From Nissolia schottii (taxonomy: Eukaryota > Streptophyta > Magnoliopsida > Fabales > Fabaceae), in the NCBI GenBank assembly GCA_003254905.1, contig QANU01047209.1:299903-363902 (forward strand): DNA of 64,000 nt, read 5' to 3'. Under the pieces are notes generated by a model. That model was not told the origin of the DNA. It searched no databases and worked only from the letters and a program-made list of their open reading frames with translations. A program made the position numbers and the translations under genes. Every line of letters begins with the position of its first letter. The stretch's first letter is position 1. Positions 46,601 to 59,300 of this stretch are shown here, in pieces.

Positions 46601-48011
46601 TATTCAAATCACAATAGGTATCACCTCTTGACTTTTAGTATCCAATTGCAGGTCTTGTGATATAAATGTTTTAATTTAAATGTCAAAGCCACCCTCAGAT
46701 TTGGATGTCTCCAGTTGTGCTCAGTTTTTGTGATATTTTACGTTTCAGAGATGCCAGTCCTGGGAGAAGTCCTGCTAGGAAGTCTGGTGAACTGAACCAA
46801 GTACGTGCTGGTAGTCCTGGTCAAAAGGCATCTGAACCTGCAGCCTCCAAACATAATCAGGGCTTTTCAAAAAGTCCTTCACCAAATGGTATGCCTAAGC
46901 GTATTAAAAAAGGACGTGGCTTTACTGAGCGCTATGCCTTTGCACGCAGATATCGTACTCCATCTCCAGAGTGGTCTCCCAGTGAATATCGTTATGGTGA
47001 TCGAAATATAAGAAGGAATTTTGATAGGTATGTGCAACCATTTTGCTAAACTGGCTTCTTTGAAACATGTTGGATTTTGTTCTGACTTTTATGAGTATTT
47101 GAAGAAATACAAGCTACAGAAGTTATTCTGAGCGCTCACCACCGAGACGCTTTCGAAGCCCACCAAGGGGCAGGACTCGGCCAAGGTGCTTCCTTCCTCA
47201 CTTTGCTTGAATCTGTCCTGTAGTTAGCCATTGTTACTTTCTCATCTTTACATAAATCAAGATCTTAATAACTGTATATTTGCCATCGCATATGCACATG
47301 CTGTGGCTGTGCCATAATAGATATTTCACTTGCAATATAGTTTCCCTCCAAAGTTGAAAAGTATTTCCATTGTCATTGTGTGTATTTTAGTGTGTGTGGG
47401 GGAAAGTTATAAAATTAAACTTATTGCATTTTTCCAAATATGATAGATTTTGATAAAATAGCTTTAATTGAAAAAGAAAAGTGGTTCCCCCTTTGCCAAA
47501 CACACGCTTAGTATACTTTTTCTGTAGTTTATTGCATTGTAATACCAGCGCATTGTGTTTCTCATAGAATTTTCAAGTATACAAAAGTGGAAAAGTATAA
47601 TGCAAAAATGAGCTTAATTCATATACCTATCATTTTAGATACCAAAGAAGAAGAAGTCGGAGTAGGAGCATATCTCGCAGTCCAGTGCGTGGCCGCTTTA
47701 GAGACCATGGCCGCAGCCGGAGTCCAGTACGCAGTCCAAGTCAAGAAGACAGGCGACCTCCAATAAGCGACAGATTAAAATCTCGACTTGGTCCTCGGAA
47801 CAATCAACACTCTCCAGACAAAGGGAGCAGATCAATGTCCAATTCCCAGAGTAATGGCTCTTCTCGCTCCAGATCCCCTGATGCCACGCCGCCGAAGCGT
47901 TACGATAAAAGGACTTCTGTATCTCGTAGCAGGTCTAGATCGAGCTCCTCATCTGGACAAAAGGGTCTAGTTTCTTATGGAGATGCGAGTCCTGATTCTG
48001 GGGCAAGGTAG
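43605..48011 (+). CDS. SR-cyclophilin, peptidyl-prolyl isomerase CYP63/CYP95 type
   Basis: A nuclear multidomain cyclophilin that isomerises X-Pro bonds and associates with SR splicing factors. Thirteen coding exons: 43605-43682, 43796-43850, 44381-44469, 44760-44784, 44892-44930, 45057-45174, 45452-45612, 45717-46059, 46154-46287, 46407-46617, 46749-47027, 47105-47185, 47639-48011. All junctions are GT-AG and the sum is 1986 nt, giving 661 aa. Residues 8-172 form the cyclophilin domain with [11 protein letters not shown] (Arg-66, Phe-71, Gln-74), NGTGG and GSQFF; the tryptophan of the cyclosporin site is His, as in large cyclophilins. Residues about 185-661 are Lys/Arg/Ser-rich with SDSDSDSD runs, many SP and RS dipeptides and a terminal [12 protein letters not shown]. 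Oddities: Ser-75 replaces the first Gly of QGGDF, and the stop TAG overlaps a good donor (AG|GTAGGT), so a spliced longer end is possible. Confidence 0.95.
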
Positions 48012-48350
48012 GTACTGTCTGATAGTGAATACCAAGTCTGAACTGGAGCTGAAAATTGCTATGCCATCCTGTAACAATTCCTAATTATGTTGGGCATTGT
48101 GGCTGTAATGTGTGTCTGGTTATTTCTTCGCATGCCCTAATTTGAGCTGGCGTGGTAATCATGTTAGATCAAGAAAGTGGTTATTGGTGCCAAAACTTCA
48201 ATGGATGCGTCTTAAATTGGATCCATTGGTTCTTAGTACTCATTGTCAAAATTTTGGCGTGGTTGCGTTTAGTTTTTTCTTCATAATAAAAATGTTAGCA
48301 GCATATTTTCTCCGAAATTCTTTCTTCCTCCCCAAGAAAAAAAGATTCTC
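48012..48350 (+). terminator. Probable 3' untranslated region of the SR-cyclophilin gene
   Basis: AATAAA at 48285-48290 in a T-rich setting is the best candidate polyadenylation signal, about 275 nt after the stop. Confidence 0.5.
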
Positions 48351-49394
48351 GTGTTAAATTAAATGAAATTAGTCAACTAGTCAACTAGAGAAGCCATGAA
48401 ATTAAATGAAGCTAAAAAAAAAAGGAGATTAAAGTGAGTTTTACCAAGAGAGGAAATTTGGCATAACAGTGAGTTTAATACTGCTGGTGACCACATGAAA
48501 GAGTTGCATCAACCACATGCATATGTTATTTAATTTATTAATTTTTAATAATTTTATAACTAAATTTATTAAATTTTATTATTATTTTACGGTCTAATAT
48601 GATATATTAATAGATTATATGATTTAATGTAAAAAAAATTAATACTTCTCAATATAATATTTGTAGAGAGGTGTCATTGTAAAGTCAAATGATATGCAAA
48701 TTTTTAAATTTCTTATAAGTTTGTTTTTTCAATAATTTAACAAATAAAAAGTTTATTACAATGATAAAATATGAAATGATAATAAAATATGATGAATTTA
48801 ATTATAAAAATTATAAAAAAAAATGGATGAATTAAGTACCATGGGGTGCTGGTTGTGCTCTGTTTCATCTGTGATTATGGTTGCACAGCCAGGGGAGCGG
48901 AGCAGAGCAGAGGTAGGGTGTCTGTCCCCGCATTATAATAGTACTCATCATATCATGTCTGCTAAAACAAAACCTTTGTAAGTAGCACTTTGTGGCTTGC
49001 ATGCTTTCAACAAGAAACATTTTTGGACTCACATTTCAATCGTTCGTGAAAGGAAAGGGGTTTGTGTTTGGCGCATGTGATGGGCGGCCATCCAACAAGG
49101 GATTGTGGCGGAACTGAAGCGTCTCCACCAAATTTCTCCAAAGCTGTCATGCGATAGATGGTCCACGCGAATGTGGATGTTGGATACTTTGATTTGAAGC
49201 GCTCTGTAACTAGAACATTCTATTAGGTTACATGTGTTTTGATTATTCAGTAGATTAAGATGACACCATATTTTACGTTACCAAGAATTGATGTATGGAG
49301 AGAGATTTACTTACTTTGAAGGAGTAATCGAAATCAAGCCTATATATGTGGATGGAGGGATTTGCAAAGAGCAACGATGGTTGGGTGGGTGGGA

Positions 49395-49395
<1 letters not shown>
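48351..49395. other. Intergenic, AT-rich
   Basis: No gene seen. Confidence 0.55.

Positions 49396-49442
<47 letters not shown>
49396..49442. repeat. (CA)n(TA)n microsatellite
   Basis: About 20 CA units followed by three TA units. Confidence 0.95.
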
Positions 49443-49916
49443 GATGGAGAAAGAACTTTGAGCTGCATGCATGCAAGTAGGAGGAACCACGGATGGAGTG
49501 CCCTATTTCATTTTTATATCGAGCTAATTAAACCTTGCCCTCAATCATATATAGAAGAGAAGAGGCGTGTCCCTACCTTCTGCTGCATTTTATTTGTTTC
49601 ATCTACAGAATGAATTTTACACATACCTATACATAACCAGCTAAACTAATTAATCTAGCTAGCTAGCCAGTATACTATAACCTCGAAGGATATTCTCTGC
49701 AATAAAATATGAATTTACAGCTATACAAAAATTACATGAATAGAAATCGTCGTGTATAGTTAGTTAGTTCGTGTATAGTTAATGAATTAGTTAGGAATTG
49801 AGAGCTCTTGGATTTAAGGTTTAGGGTTTAGGGTTTAGGATCTAAGATCTAAGTTCATTTCAATAAAGATTTAAAGGTTTATAGGTTTAAATGTTCACCA
49901 ATATACCTAGGTGTTA

Positions 49917-50330
49917 AGATTGTGAACTTATTTATATTTGAATAAAATCACAGTGTTGTACACAAGTATATAATGTTTGTGCACTTAGTCATATAATGTT
50001 TGTTCACTCAGTCATATAAAGTTTGTGCACTACAATTAGATATTATATTCTGCAAAAATACTTAACTATACATTAAGTAATATGCATATATGTAAAGTTT
50101 ATGCATTAGAATTTATAAAAGTGTGTGTACATATGCATGTGAACTAATTGTTATAAAGTTTGTCCATTAAAAATGTATAAAGATTATGAACTTATTTATG
50201 TTAAGTAAAATCACAGTGCTGTACACAAGTACGTAATGTTTGTGCATATAGACATATAATATTTGTGCACACAGTCATATAAAGTTTGTGCACTACAATT
50301 AGATATCATATTCTGCAATATTACTTTACA
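49917..50330. repeat. Direct duplication with TTTGTGCAC phrases
   Basis: Two copies of a block running from 'gattgtgaacttattta' through 'tgtacacaagta' and 'cataaagtttgtgcactacaa' to 'atattctgcaa' lie at about 49917-50060 and 50170-50320. The outer sequence is AT-rich. The same phrases occur at 7540-7690, so this is a dispersed repeat. Confidence 0.65.
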
Positions 50331-51327
50331 CTCCATAACAACACAGTCCATAAACAACATGAAGATGATTCATTTCAGTAATGCTTCTGTATGCGGATTT
50401 TGTAGCTCAGAATAAATTGTTTGAAAGGTTCGTGTGTGATCTAGTTGAGAAAATCACATCAGAGTGTGTTTTCGTTTGTGATATAGTTGAGAAAATCGCG
50501 TAGGGAGTCACGTGATATTGTAAATGAAGAAAGTCTATTGTAGCCCGTATAATTGTGATTAATTGCGGATAATTTGGTGGTATATGTATGGGTGTATTGG
50601 TTTAAGGTGTGCACAAAGCATTTCTGCGTATAAAAATACAACAACATGTAATTGCACATATAGAATATAATAATTATGTGAGGCACATGTGCACTCACAA
50701 GTTATATTTTTATACGTTGTCCCCTTTTATTATTTAGTTTTGTTGTAGCATTTTTCTTATGAAGAGGTCTTTTAGATAATCAACAATAATGGGCTTCTCC
50801 AATGATAACATTATAACTCGTTGTCTGATATATGGAGGTTGTAGCTAGAGTTAGCTGTATTCAATAAGGTTCTGTTTGATATTGTTTCGTCATGTGAAAC
50901 ATGAAGTCACGTGTTTGGGTGCCTTGGTCACACTCCCTGCTCTATTTGACCTCCTTCCTCTTGTAGGAGCACCAGGGGTGCTCTAGAGGGTGAACCCGCA
51001 ATGCACTTCGACGCTCTAGTCAGTAAAGTGAGAATAATCAAGTGTCTATGAGAATCGATAGTTTATCTGAGTAGTGTAGAGGTCCCCCTTATGTATAGAT
51101 GAGGATTGTGACTCTGACTCTCTCTCTTCCCCAAAGATTTTGAGGGAGTTTGTTCAGATTCTAACTGTTCTCCTTCCAATTCAATTGAGGGGAGTTTAAG
51201 AAGTCTCGTTAGCATGTCCAGTTTCATGGCTTGATGTAAGCCTAAGTCACGAAGAGAGTTGGTTGGACCTTAGTCACATATAGGCCATATTTCTGAGTGA
51301 TGTGAGTCGTGTTCTAGGCCTAAATAC
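50331..51327. other. Intergenic, one moderately GC-rich block
   Basis: The block at about 50880-51270 is less AT-rich than its flanks and contains phrases such as 'aggagcaccaggggtgctct' (a short dyad). No protein family was recognised in any frame; it may be part of a decayed repeat. Confidence 0.4.
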
Positions 51328-51569
51328 TTAGTCCAATACAGATACTATGGACAAGATTGATGAGGATATAGATATAAGGACAAAAAATTTCTATATTTTT
51401 TCCATGTATCTCACTAAAATTGAGACTTTTCATGTATCTCACTAAAATTGAGACAAATGAGACAATATTTTTTAGAAGAACACAAAATTGAGATCTAGAA
51501 GGACATAATTTTTTTTATCTCTGTACCTGTATCTCTGTCTCCTTGTCCTATCTTTAGGACAGCCTAAGC
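51328..51569. mobile_element. MITE-like repeat with inverted ends
   Basis: TGGACAAGATTGATGAGGAT at the left faces the reverse complement of 'atctctgtctccttgtccta' at the right, and the symmetry extends outwards (acttagtcc facing ggacagcctaag). Inside, 'catgtatctcactaaaattg' occurs twice in tandem. No coding capacity. Confidence 0.5.
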
Positions 51570-53005
51570 TATTAATGCACCTGCACTAGTATTGGAGGGT
51601 ATTTTTGTGATTATGCATTTGTTGTTGTTTTTAGCATATATAGCACACATATTATGGTGGTCCATAATTTTAGTATTTATTTCCTTTTTGATCTGACGAC
51701 AGCCAACGTCTGCAAATATATATGATTGCGAAAATTTGTTGTATAATAACAATATCTGAAGTGAAAAGTGTGCAAATGGATCGTATATTACTCCATCTGT
51801 TCTTTATTATGAGTCCTTGTAGCTAATGCATAAGAATTAATAAATTTATTAAACAACCTCAACTTTATTAAAAAAATATGAATTTACTAAACTATCATTT
51901 GAGTGTTTTTCTCGTCTTTTCATTAAGATAATCCACATTGATATGTTTGGTGTGACATTATTGCCGGTAATCTGAATTGCTCAGATAATTCATAGTACAT
52001 TCAAAGTGGTAATATGGATTACCTTTATGGAAAATCTCTATTTGAATTACCACATCTAAATAATCCTAAATAATAATAATAATGAATATAAAAATAGTAA
52101 TAATAAAACATAAAAATAAATGATAATAAGTAATAATAATAATAATAAAATTATTATTAATAATAAAAATAATAACGACAATAATGATAAATACTAATGA
52201 GTAATGTATATCACCTTGTAATCTTTTTTATATGTCAAACAAAGTAAAATTGTCAGTTACATTATATGTGCACATCAAATGCAGCAATATAACATTACTT
52301 GCAATGTACTAAACGCTCATTAAGTCTCTTTTTGCTCAGTCTCTCTCTCTATAAAAGATAAATTGATATATAATCATTTAATTCTACCTTAATACACTAC
52401 TAATATAAAATAATTTAATTTTTTAAAGAGGAATTACCATGTTGAAGAAAGGGAGAGAAGATTAGATATATAGAACTCCAAGTTGACAGACACCAAGCAC
52501 AATCGTGAATTGGTGCTCCAATTGAGGATTTTAGTATCTCGTGCCTCTTCTGCATAGACAAATCTTGATGCATGGAAGTTAGTTACGCTTCCTATGCTTA
52601 CCCTTTCCGAAACAAGATCATATACCAATTTGCATGACAAGTTGCTCTTTCAATTTGTTAACAGCGTTAATCATAGAGATTAATTTGTGTATTGGATAAT
52701 TAATAGCCGCAGAGTATGTAGATAAAACATGCGGTTAATTGCTTTCTAGGTTCCGATTGGATTGATTATCTCGGATTGCAAGGATGCCATCTGATTTGAG
52801 TAGTAAAATACAATTACCGTGCACTGAAACTCAAGCTAGCAAATGAGTTGGATAAAAGTGAGCATGCATCTCTTGATCGAATTAATTAAGAAGCAATCAT
52901 ATCTAAAGATATGAATCACGTATTTTTGTACTAGTGTAGTATATGAAGTTAATAACTCTCCCCATTTGTTATTTTTAAAACAAAAATTTGTCAAAGATTA
53001 TTTGT
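51570..53005. other. Intergenic, AT-rich with a TAA-type microsatellite
   Basis: Imperfect TAA/AAT repeats fill about 52065-52200. No gene seen; the short frame at 52434-52640 has no family match. Confidence 0.55.
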
Positions 53006-54950
53006 CATTAGAAAATTATGATTTTTTGTGACGGTTGTTTATCGAAGGTTGACAGGCAACCACCGCCAATATGATCCAACTCAGTGATTCTCGGCGGTTG
53101 GCTTTAGCCACCAATATAGATTTGAAATTAATGGTGATTACGAAACAATTTACAACGGTTGTATATAGTAGAGTTTTGTAACCATTTATCGGTGATTTTT
53201 AACCGCTGCTAAATATAAGATAAAATTCCACTCTGCTCGTGCTGAAGCCACTTACGTGCACAATTTATTTCACTCACTCCCTCTTACAGTTCTTCTTCGA
53301 AGAAAAAGAATTCTTTCACTCACTCACCACACAACCTTCTTCCCCACAAAAACCCTAACTACAATATTGGCTATTTGGCTTCATCCCCTTTTCTTTGTTG
53401 TCAATGTTGTTGAGTATTCAAGTAATTAACTTCTCATCACTTTCTATCTCTCTTTTCTTTCGGATTTGGTTGGGTTAGGGTGGGGTTTGTGGAGGCTTCT
53501 ATTTTGGGTTTAGGGATGGCTATGGTTGATGACCAAGTTGGGTGTGGATTTTTGAAGTGAATGGGGGTGGTGATGATGAGGCACACCGCCATTATTAACA
53601 TAGAATTGGTTTTCCATTTTTAAGATCAAGGTTAATGGTTCAATCTTCTTTTTATTTTTTATGGTGGTGGTGGTTTCTTGAGTTCAATTTCCCTGTGATT
53701 GTGAGGAGTGGTAGGAGGACTTGTCCCTGAAAAATCCCAAAAGACATTTTGGATGGTGAAGTTAGTGAAGGGAGCAGTAGTAACGGTCAAAAGATGAGAT
53801 TAGATAGCACAAGACAAATATAAAATTTTGGGAAAGTGAAAAAATAAAAATAAAAACATTTGAGGGTATATTTAGGGGGGGGGATAGATGGGGCTAGGTT
53901 AAATAGACCCAAAAGAGGAATTGTGTGCTAACTAATTTTTTAATGGAGAGGAAGTAGTGTTCGTATTGTATTGCACCTTGGTCCTGTTAGATAGATAAGG
54001 GTAGCATAGTGAGTAATACTAGAGTTTTTTACTATAATATTTATGTTATTAAAACATATTATCAAAATATCACTGTTTTAAAACATTTTATAAGATTACA
54101 TCTGTTTCGAATAACGTGGCAAACTAGTCCACAGTAAGGCCACGTAAGACTTGCCAAACAGTTTGGTGACTTTGGCTAGAACATATCAACACATTTGGCG
54201 ATTTTGTAAAGAACAGGCCAACGCATTTGACGATTTTGACTAGAAGTTGCTAACGTATATGGCAACTTGATATAGAATTCGCCAACTGGTTTAGCGTTTT
54301 TAAAGGTAAATCGTCAACCGGTTTAGCGATTTTGGGTCTAACCCCATTAACCAAACTGCATCACTCCACTAACTTGTTGCTTTTGTAACTGCGTCTCACT
54401 CACGTGGACCCACTCCTTCCAAAATTGATTTTTTTTTAAAAAATAACATGTGTATCTCCTCAAAGTCTCGAGAATCCGAAATCAAGGGAGTAACAACTAA
54501 CTCATTAAAGATTAAAAACTCAAGTTTATGTCTTATTGCAAGATAATTAAGATTTGCATATTTTGTTATTTTTTGTTTTATGAATTCATTTGATTCTTTT
54601 GCTTATTATGAATCTTTTAAAGTATATACATGCAATTAATTAATTATTTAATTTTGAATATTACACATTGCATGATTCATGTTTAGGTATTATGTACTTC
54701 GTTAGTAATTTATAAAAGTATGTAAATATAATGAACCAAAAAAACAATCAAAATCATAATTTTAATGAAATTCTCAAAAAAATAATCTGTCACATTTGTG
54801 GCGGTTTTAAACCGCCGGTAAATGTCTGCATAATTATACAATTATTCTGGCAGTTCTTGAGAACCGTCGCTAAGTTCCTCGCGACTTCATGACCCGCCAG
54901 GAAGTGCATTTAGGTTTGAACCGCCGGGAAATGTTTTTTCTCTTGTAGTG
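53006..54950. mobile_element. Second CACTA-like element
   Basis: The right end reads ttttttctcttgtagtg at 54934-54950, the reverse complement of the CACTACAAGAGAAAA terminus of plant CACTA elements. Just inside are 'gaaccgccggg' and 'aaccgccgg' phrases in both orientations. At the left, 53006 begins 'cattagaaaattatg', a decayed relative of the terminus, followed by 'accaccgcc' and 'ggcggttgg' phrases. The 1.9-kb body has no transposase frame but includes the 32-bp array at 54159. The 3-bp target duplication is not clear because the left end is worn. Confidence 0.6.
54159..54350. repeat. Six-copy tandem array with exact 32-bp period
   Basis: The phrase 'tttggcgattttg' and variants recur with starts at 54162, 54194, 54226, 54258, 54290 and 54322, exactly 32 bp apart each time. 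Each unit ends with 'gccaac' or 'tcaac'. The units differ at many positions, yet no indel has broken the period. Confidence 0.85.
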
Positions 54951-55621
54951 TAAATATTTTTTACAAGTTTATCTTTATTATCTTTTATACTTCCAATAAC
55001 ACTTAATTATTATAATACTAACTATCCAAGATTAATTTTATATGCACACTATATATTTTCTTAATATCAGTGATCATTAAATGATTTCTTAAACTGAGTA
55101 TTTTTATAAAAAAAATGACAATAAAAAGTAAAGAAGAGAGTAATTTGAGAGACCCAAAATAAATAGTCAATAGTCAATGCTTTCAGACACACAAGTTAAG
55201 CCAGGGATATTGGAATGTTAGGCCATCAGATCAATTTAATTACAATGAAAAACAGTGCCAATCCCTGATCGATAAATGTACGTGTATAGATGGCGGCCGA
55301 ATTTGATATGAACTGAATTCCTTTCTTCTGGTAATTTGGATTGCTATAGCGCAAGTCACCAAGGAAGGGTAATGTGATTTGAGGTGCAGAAGGAAACATG
55401 GCTTTCTAATTCATCAATATGCAACATGCAACATGCCTTGTTCCCTCGTACAGCCTCGGTGCTCCCCTTACCTTTGTTCCCTCGTTATTTGTTAATTTGT
55501 AGTGTCACGTGGTGTTGGGAGGATCCGTTTGGCATTAATTGAGAGGTGAAGGGCAAAAGTATGATTTAGTGATAAGGTGTGGATAGAATGGAAGCAGAGT
55601 ACTGAGGAGTGAGAAATAAGA
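54951..55621. other. Intergenic
   Basis: No gene seen. Confidence 0.5.
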
Positions 55622-56383
55622 ATGGGACGCGAGCAGAAGCTTCCTTCAAATCTTCGATCGCCATCAGATACTAGCCGCCAAACGCCTCTTCCCCTCTTAG
55701 AAGCCACGAGGTCTCCATGGAACTTATCCAGAGAGGCTCCAAGATCAACCAGCCTCATCGCCAGGCGATCTGCATCCCAACAACCACCAACGGTTTTCAG
55801 TTAAAGCGGTTAAGGTCTCGCCACAATGCACCATCGGCTCAGATCCAAAAGCTTTTACCGCACGGAACGCCAAGACAGAGCCAGCAGCCAGAAACAGGGG
55901 AACCGTACAGAAGAATAAGAGTTTCTACGATTCCGCTGACGCCAAACACGGCGTTTCAATCTACGGAGGCTGAAGATGCGTGGTATTGACGAGCCTTCCA
56001 AGGATCTCGACGCGCTCAAGCAAATCCTTGAGGCTCTGCAACTCAAGGGTCCCTTGCATTCAAAGGACTACGCGCCTCCCATCAAACACAGGAGATACTG
56101 GGCGCTTCCACTTGCTTCCCTCATGCTTGAGAAGCAGCAGTGCCTCGGGGGGACCTCCACACTCCGGAGGCGCTTGATCTTGGACAAGCCGCTGCTGCTG
56201 AGGCCGAGGACGTGGCAGAAGAAGGCGGGAGGGAGACGGGGGAAGGAACTAGTGCTGGACATGGAACGCCTCGTGTTCAAAGACCTCATAGGCGAAACCA
56301 TTCGAGATCTCGCCTCCTCTGCCTTGAGCAGGAATGAAATGGAGGGCTTGCTTTCTTCAAATTTCTGTAACACTAATATCTAA
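55622..56383 (+). pseudogene. LONGIFOLIA/TRM gene pseudogene
   Basis: Blocks of a LONGIFOLIA (TON1-recruiting motif) protein, which shapes cell elongation through cortical microtubules, appear in order without introns. At 55641-55700 one frame reads FLQIFDRHQILAAKRLFPS, the DUF3741 N-terminal signature. Another frame gives PLPLLEATRSPWNLSREAPR. At 55976 a frame begins MRGIDEPSKDLDALKQILEA, then LQLKGPLHSKD, and 50 residues later ends LVLDMERLVFKDLIGETIRD, the C-terminal block. Full-length members are several times longer (about 900-1100 aa), so most of the middle is missing, and at least two frame changes separate the N-terminal blocks. The final 135-codon frame is open and could be translated, but it lacks most of the protein. 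A decayed, internally deleted retrocopy or segmental copy fits; no polyA tail or terminal repeat was seen. Confidence 0.75.
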
Positions 56384-59300
56384 TTCTAGAGAATCAGCTT
56401 CAACTACTATTGTATACGAGTTATTATCAAGTTAACTTTGATGCTTTGTCCCTACGATATACATGTATGTATGTATGTATGTATATTGTCACTGCCACCA
56501 ATACACTATTATTAGTGCCTTTTGGTGGTGACAGTAACAGCACATGTACAACCGGATGAATTGAAAAATATGTTGTTCCCTCGATGGATACCACGCTTCG
56601 CTTGAATTAATTAAGTTTGGTTTTTGATTGGAGCAACTGGAATGAATTTATTGGCATGGCATGGCATGACATGACAAGCGTGGGATAAGGAGGAGGTATG
56701 GGCCCTCAACAGGTCGGCCCTACTCTCTCTCTGTCTTCGTTAACTGCCTCTGCATGTCCAATCCTTTGGAATGGCATGCCCTCTACTGTACTTAGGCACC
56801 ACATGCTCATATTTTCATTTCGGTGAGTAATAACCAATCTTGTTATTTGTGCATTAATCAATATTGGACACCTTTAGAGGGGACAAAATTCTTCTATCCC
56901 CTTCTCTCCCCTAGTAAGAAACCGTCATGTCAAGTAGTATTATGGATAGATTAAGCAAACTGAAAAAAGAAAAAACCATGAGTGATGGAGGGAAGCGAAA
57001 TTAAAGGAGACACAAAAATGGGAGGGATAATTTCAAATTCCCTTTGTTGAATGCTATAAAAAAGACACATTATTTGATGATAGTAGATGATTTATATTGA
57101 TAGTATCTTTATCTCCGTCATAAAAAAATGTTAACTTTTGATGTACAAGTAAATTAATTTTTGCAAATTGCAAAAACCAAATACGAGTAATAGATGTATC
57201 AAAGCATACTTTTTTAATAAAAATATATGATGGCTATTAGTTTCTTTTTGTATTAATGGTGCTAAAGTTATTTACTCAAAGCTTGACTAGATAAAGTTTA
57301 TAATTTGATAATATTTATTTACAATTCATTATACTTATCAAATGTTACAAATGTTTAGATAAATTGATAAGGTTTATCAATTATAAGTGATAAAGTTTAT
57401 CTTGATGATTTGTACACAACACATATGTTATCTTATAAGAGTTGTAGAATGTCTATATAAAGACAATAACTATGTGCAAATGAAGCATATAAGTTCATGT
57501 GAGTTGTATATGAAAGTGTCTATGATGGAGAGTTCTCTTCCTCTATATTTTGTGGGTGTTACATCTTTTAAGTGTTAGTGAATTTGAGTAAAAAACACTT
57601 GAGTGGGTTATTATGTTGTGAGTTTTGATATCAAAAGTTCCATTCTCAAGAGACGAAAATTATGTGAATTAGGTAAGGAGAAGAAAAGGAAGAAAAAGTG
57701 GGGGGGTGGTTGGAATGAGTGAAGTGGTAATTGGCCCATGTACGGCTACGTAATCGGTTGGTTTTTACTTTAATTAGTGACCGGATGATATGAATGCAAT
57801 AACCATGCATGGACTTGATGGCAACTCCTCGTCAAACATACATGTACTGTAGTGGGCCTGTTGGCCCATATCTATCTCCACACCACTTACATTAAATGGG
57901 CGGACCCTTTTGCCACTATGTAGGCCCATCCAGGCAAGTCCAACACAACAATTATGTGTCCATATGAGTGGGTTGGAATGGGACCATGCTCAAACGAACG
58001 TGGTGGGAGGGATCATTACTTTTAGGCCTATAAATAACGATGATGGTTGGACGCTGCCCAGTGGACTTACTTGCCAATAACAACAGTGATGGGCCAAGTT
58101 CCAACATCTGAATATCCTTTACGAGCCACGGCCTACACTTCTGAAAAGTCGTTTATTTGCCTTTCAAATTTGTTGATAAACTCACAAATCACAATGATAC
58201 ACAATATTTCATCACGCCATTCATCATATGGTTACGTGTTCTATTTTAATTACCTCTTCAACTGAACTTAATTAGTTGTAAACTATATATTATTAATCCA
58301 CTATTATCGAGCAATATACTAGTATGATTGACTATATGCATTACTCCATGATTGCTAAATTTCATTATAATTAACCAACAACAACAATTTGCCGGCAATA
58401 TACTATTGTTGTTGTATCGATATATAAGACAGTGTTCTCCCTTGCACTGAAAGCAGGTACCCCCACTTTCTTAGCTCCATTCCATGATCCACACGTCTCT
58501 TGTTTTTCATGTTGAACGGTTCAACATATATACCATACATGCCAATTACATCACTCTGATGCAAGCCTTTTAGTATTCACTACTCACTCAACCATGGTGG
58601 ATATAATTATTTAATTATGATAGTTGCTATTAATTTATTTTAGATACTGCTATATATTTTGACTTGCCCAATATAATAATAAATTAATTGTTATAGACTA
58701 AATCTTGATCTGAGTTATATGTTATAAATCTGAGATGATCGAGTCCAACATATTAACAACTCTTCTCACTCAGTTGAGAATTATAAATGTTTAGAGTTAT
58801 CTAAGTAATAAATGCTAGACGGCATGAGTTTCATTAATGCTGAGGTACGTTTTTTCCTATCTAATACTTAACTTCATATTTGCTCACAAATTTACTTAGG
58901 TGTTGGAATGTCTTTTGCAAGTATCTCCTCTGCTGTCCAAAAGTCCTCTTAAGCTCTTAAAATTATTCCAAGGTCAAGATTACAAGTAACATCTCACACT
59001 TCTTCAAATTTGCATGTAACATTAATTAGTAATCAAAGTTTCTCTTGTTTAATTTGAGGGTGGAAGTAGACACGAGGTTTCTCACTCAGCCCAAGGATCC
59101 AAGTCTTGAAAAGAGATTGGTTCCTTATGTTTTACTAGACTTTTCTATCAAAAAATATCATGTGCTATAATAATATTACATGATAGCTAGGGAAAGGAGG
59201 GCAAACATTGGATAGAGTGGCTTCCTATATCATAAATAAATATAAATAAAACCTTTGGACCGCGGTTCTGATGAGTTAAGATATATACTTATTGAAAATG

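Noticed and set aside
54159-54350. Regular 32-bp array resembling a CRISPR
   Set aside because: Units are directly adjacent with no unique spacers, sequence is loose, and the host is a plant; it lies inside a CACTA-like element.
58026-58120. Possible C/D-box snoRNA after the TATAAATA box
   Set aside because: The box C candidates are imperfect and there is no terminal stem; kept only as a low-confidence structured region.
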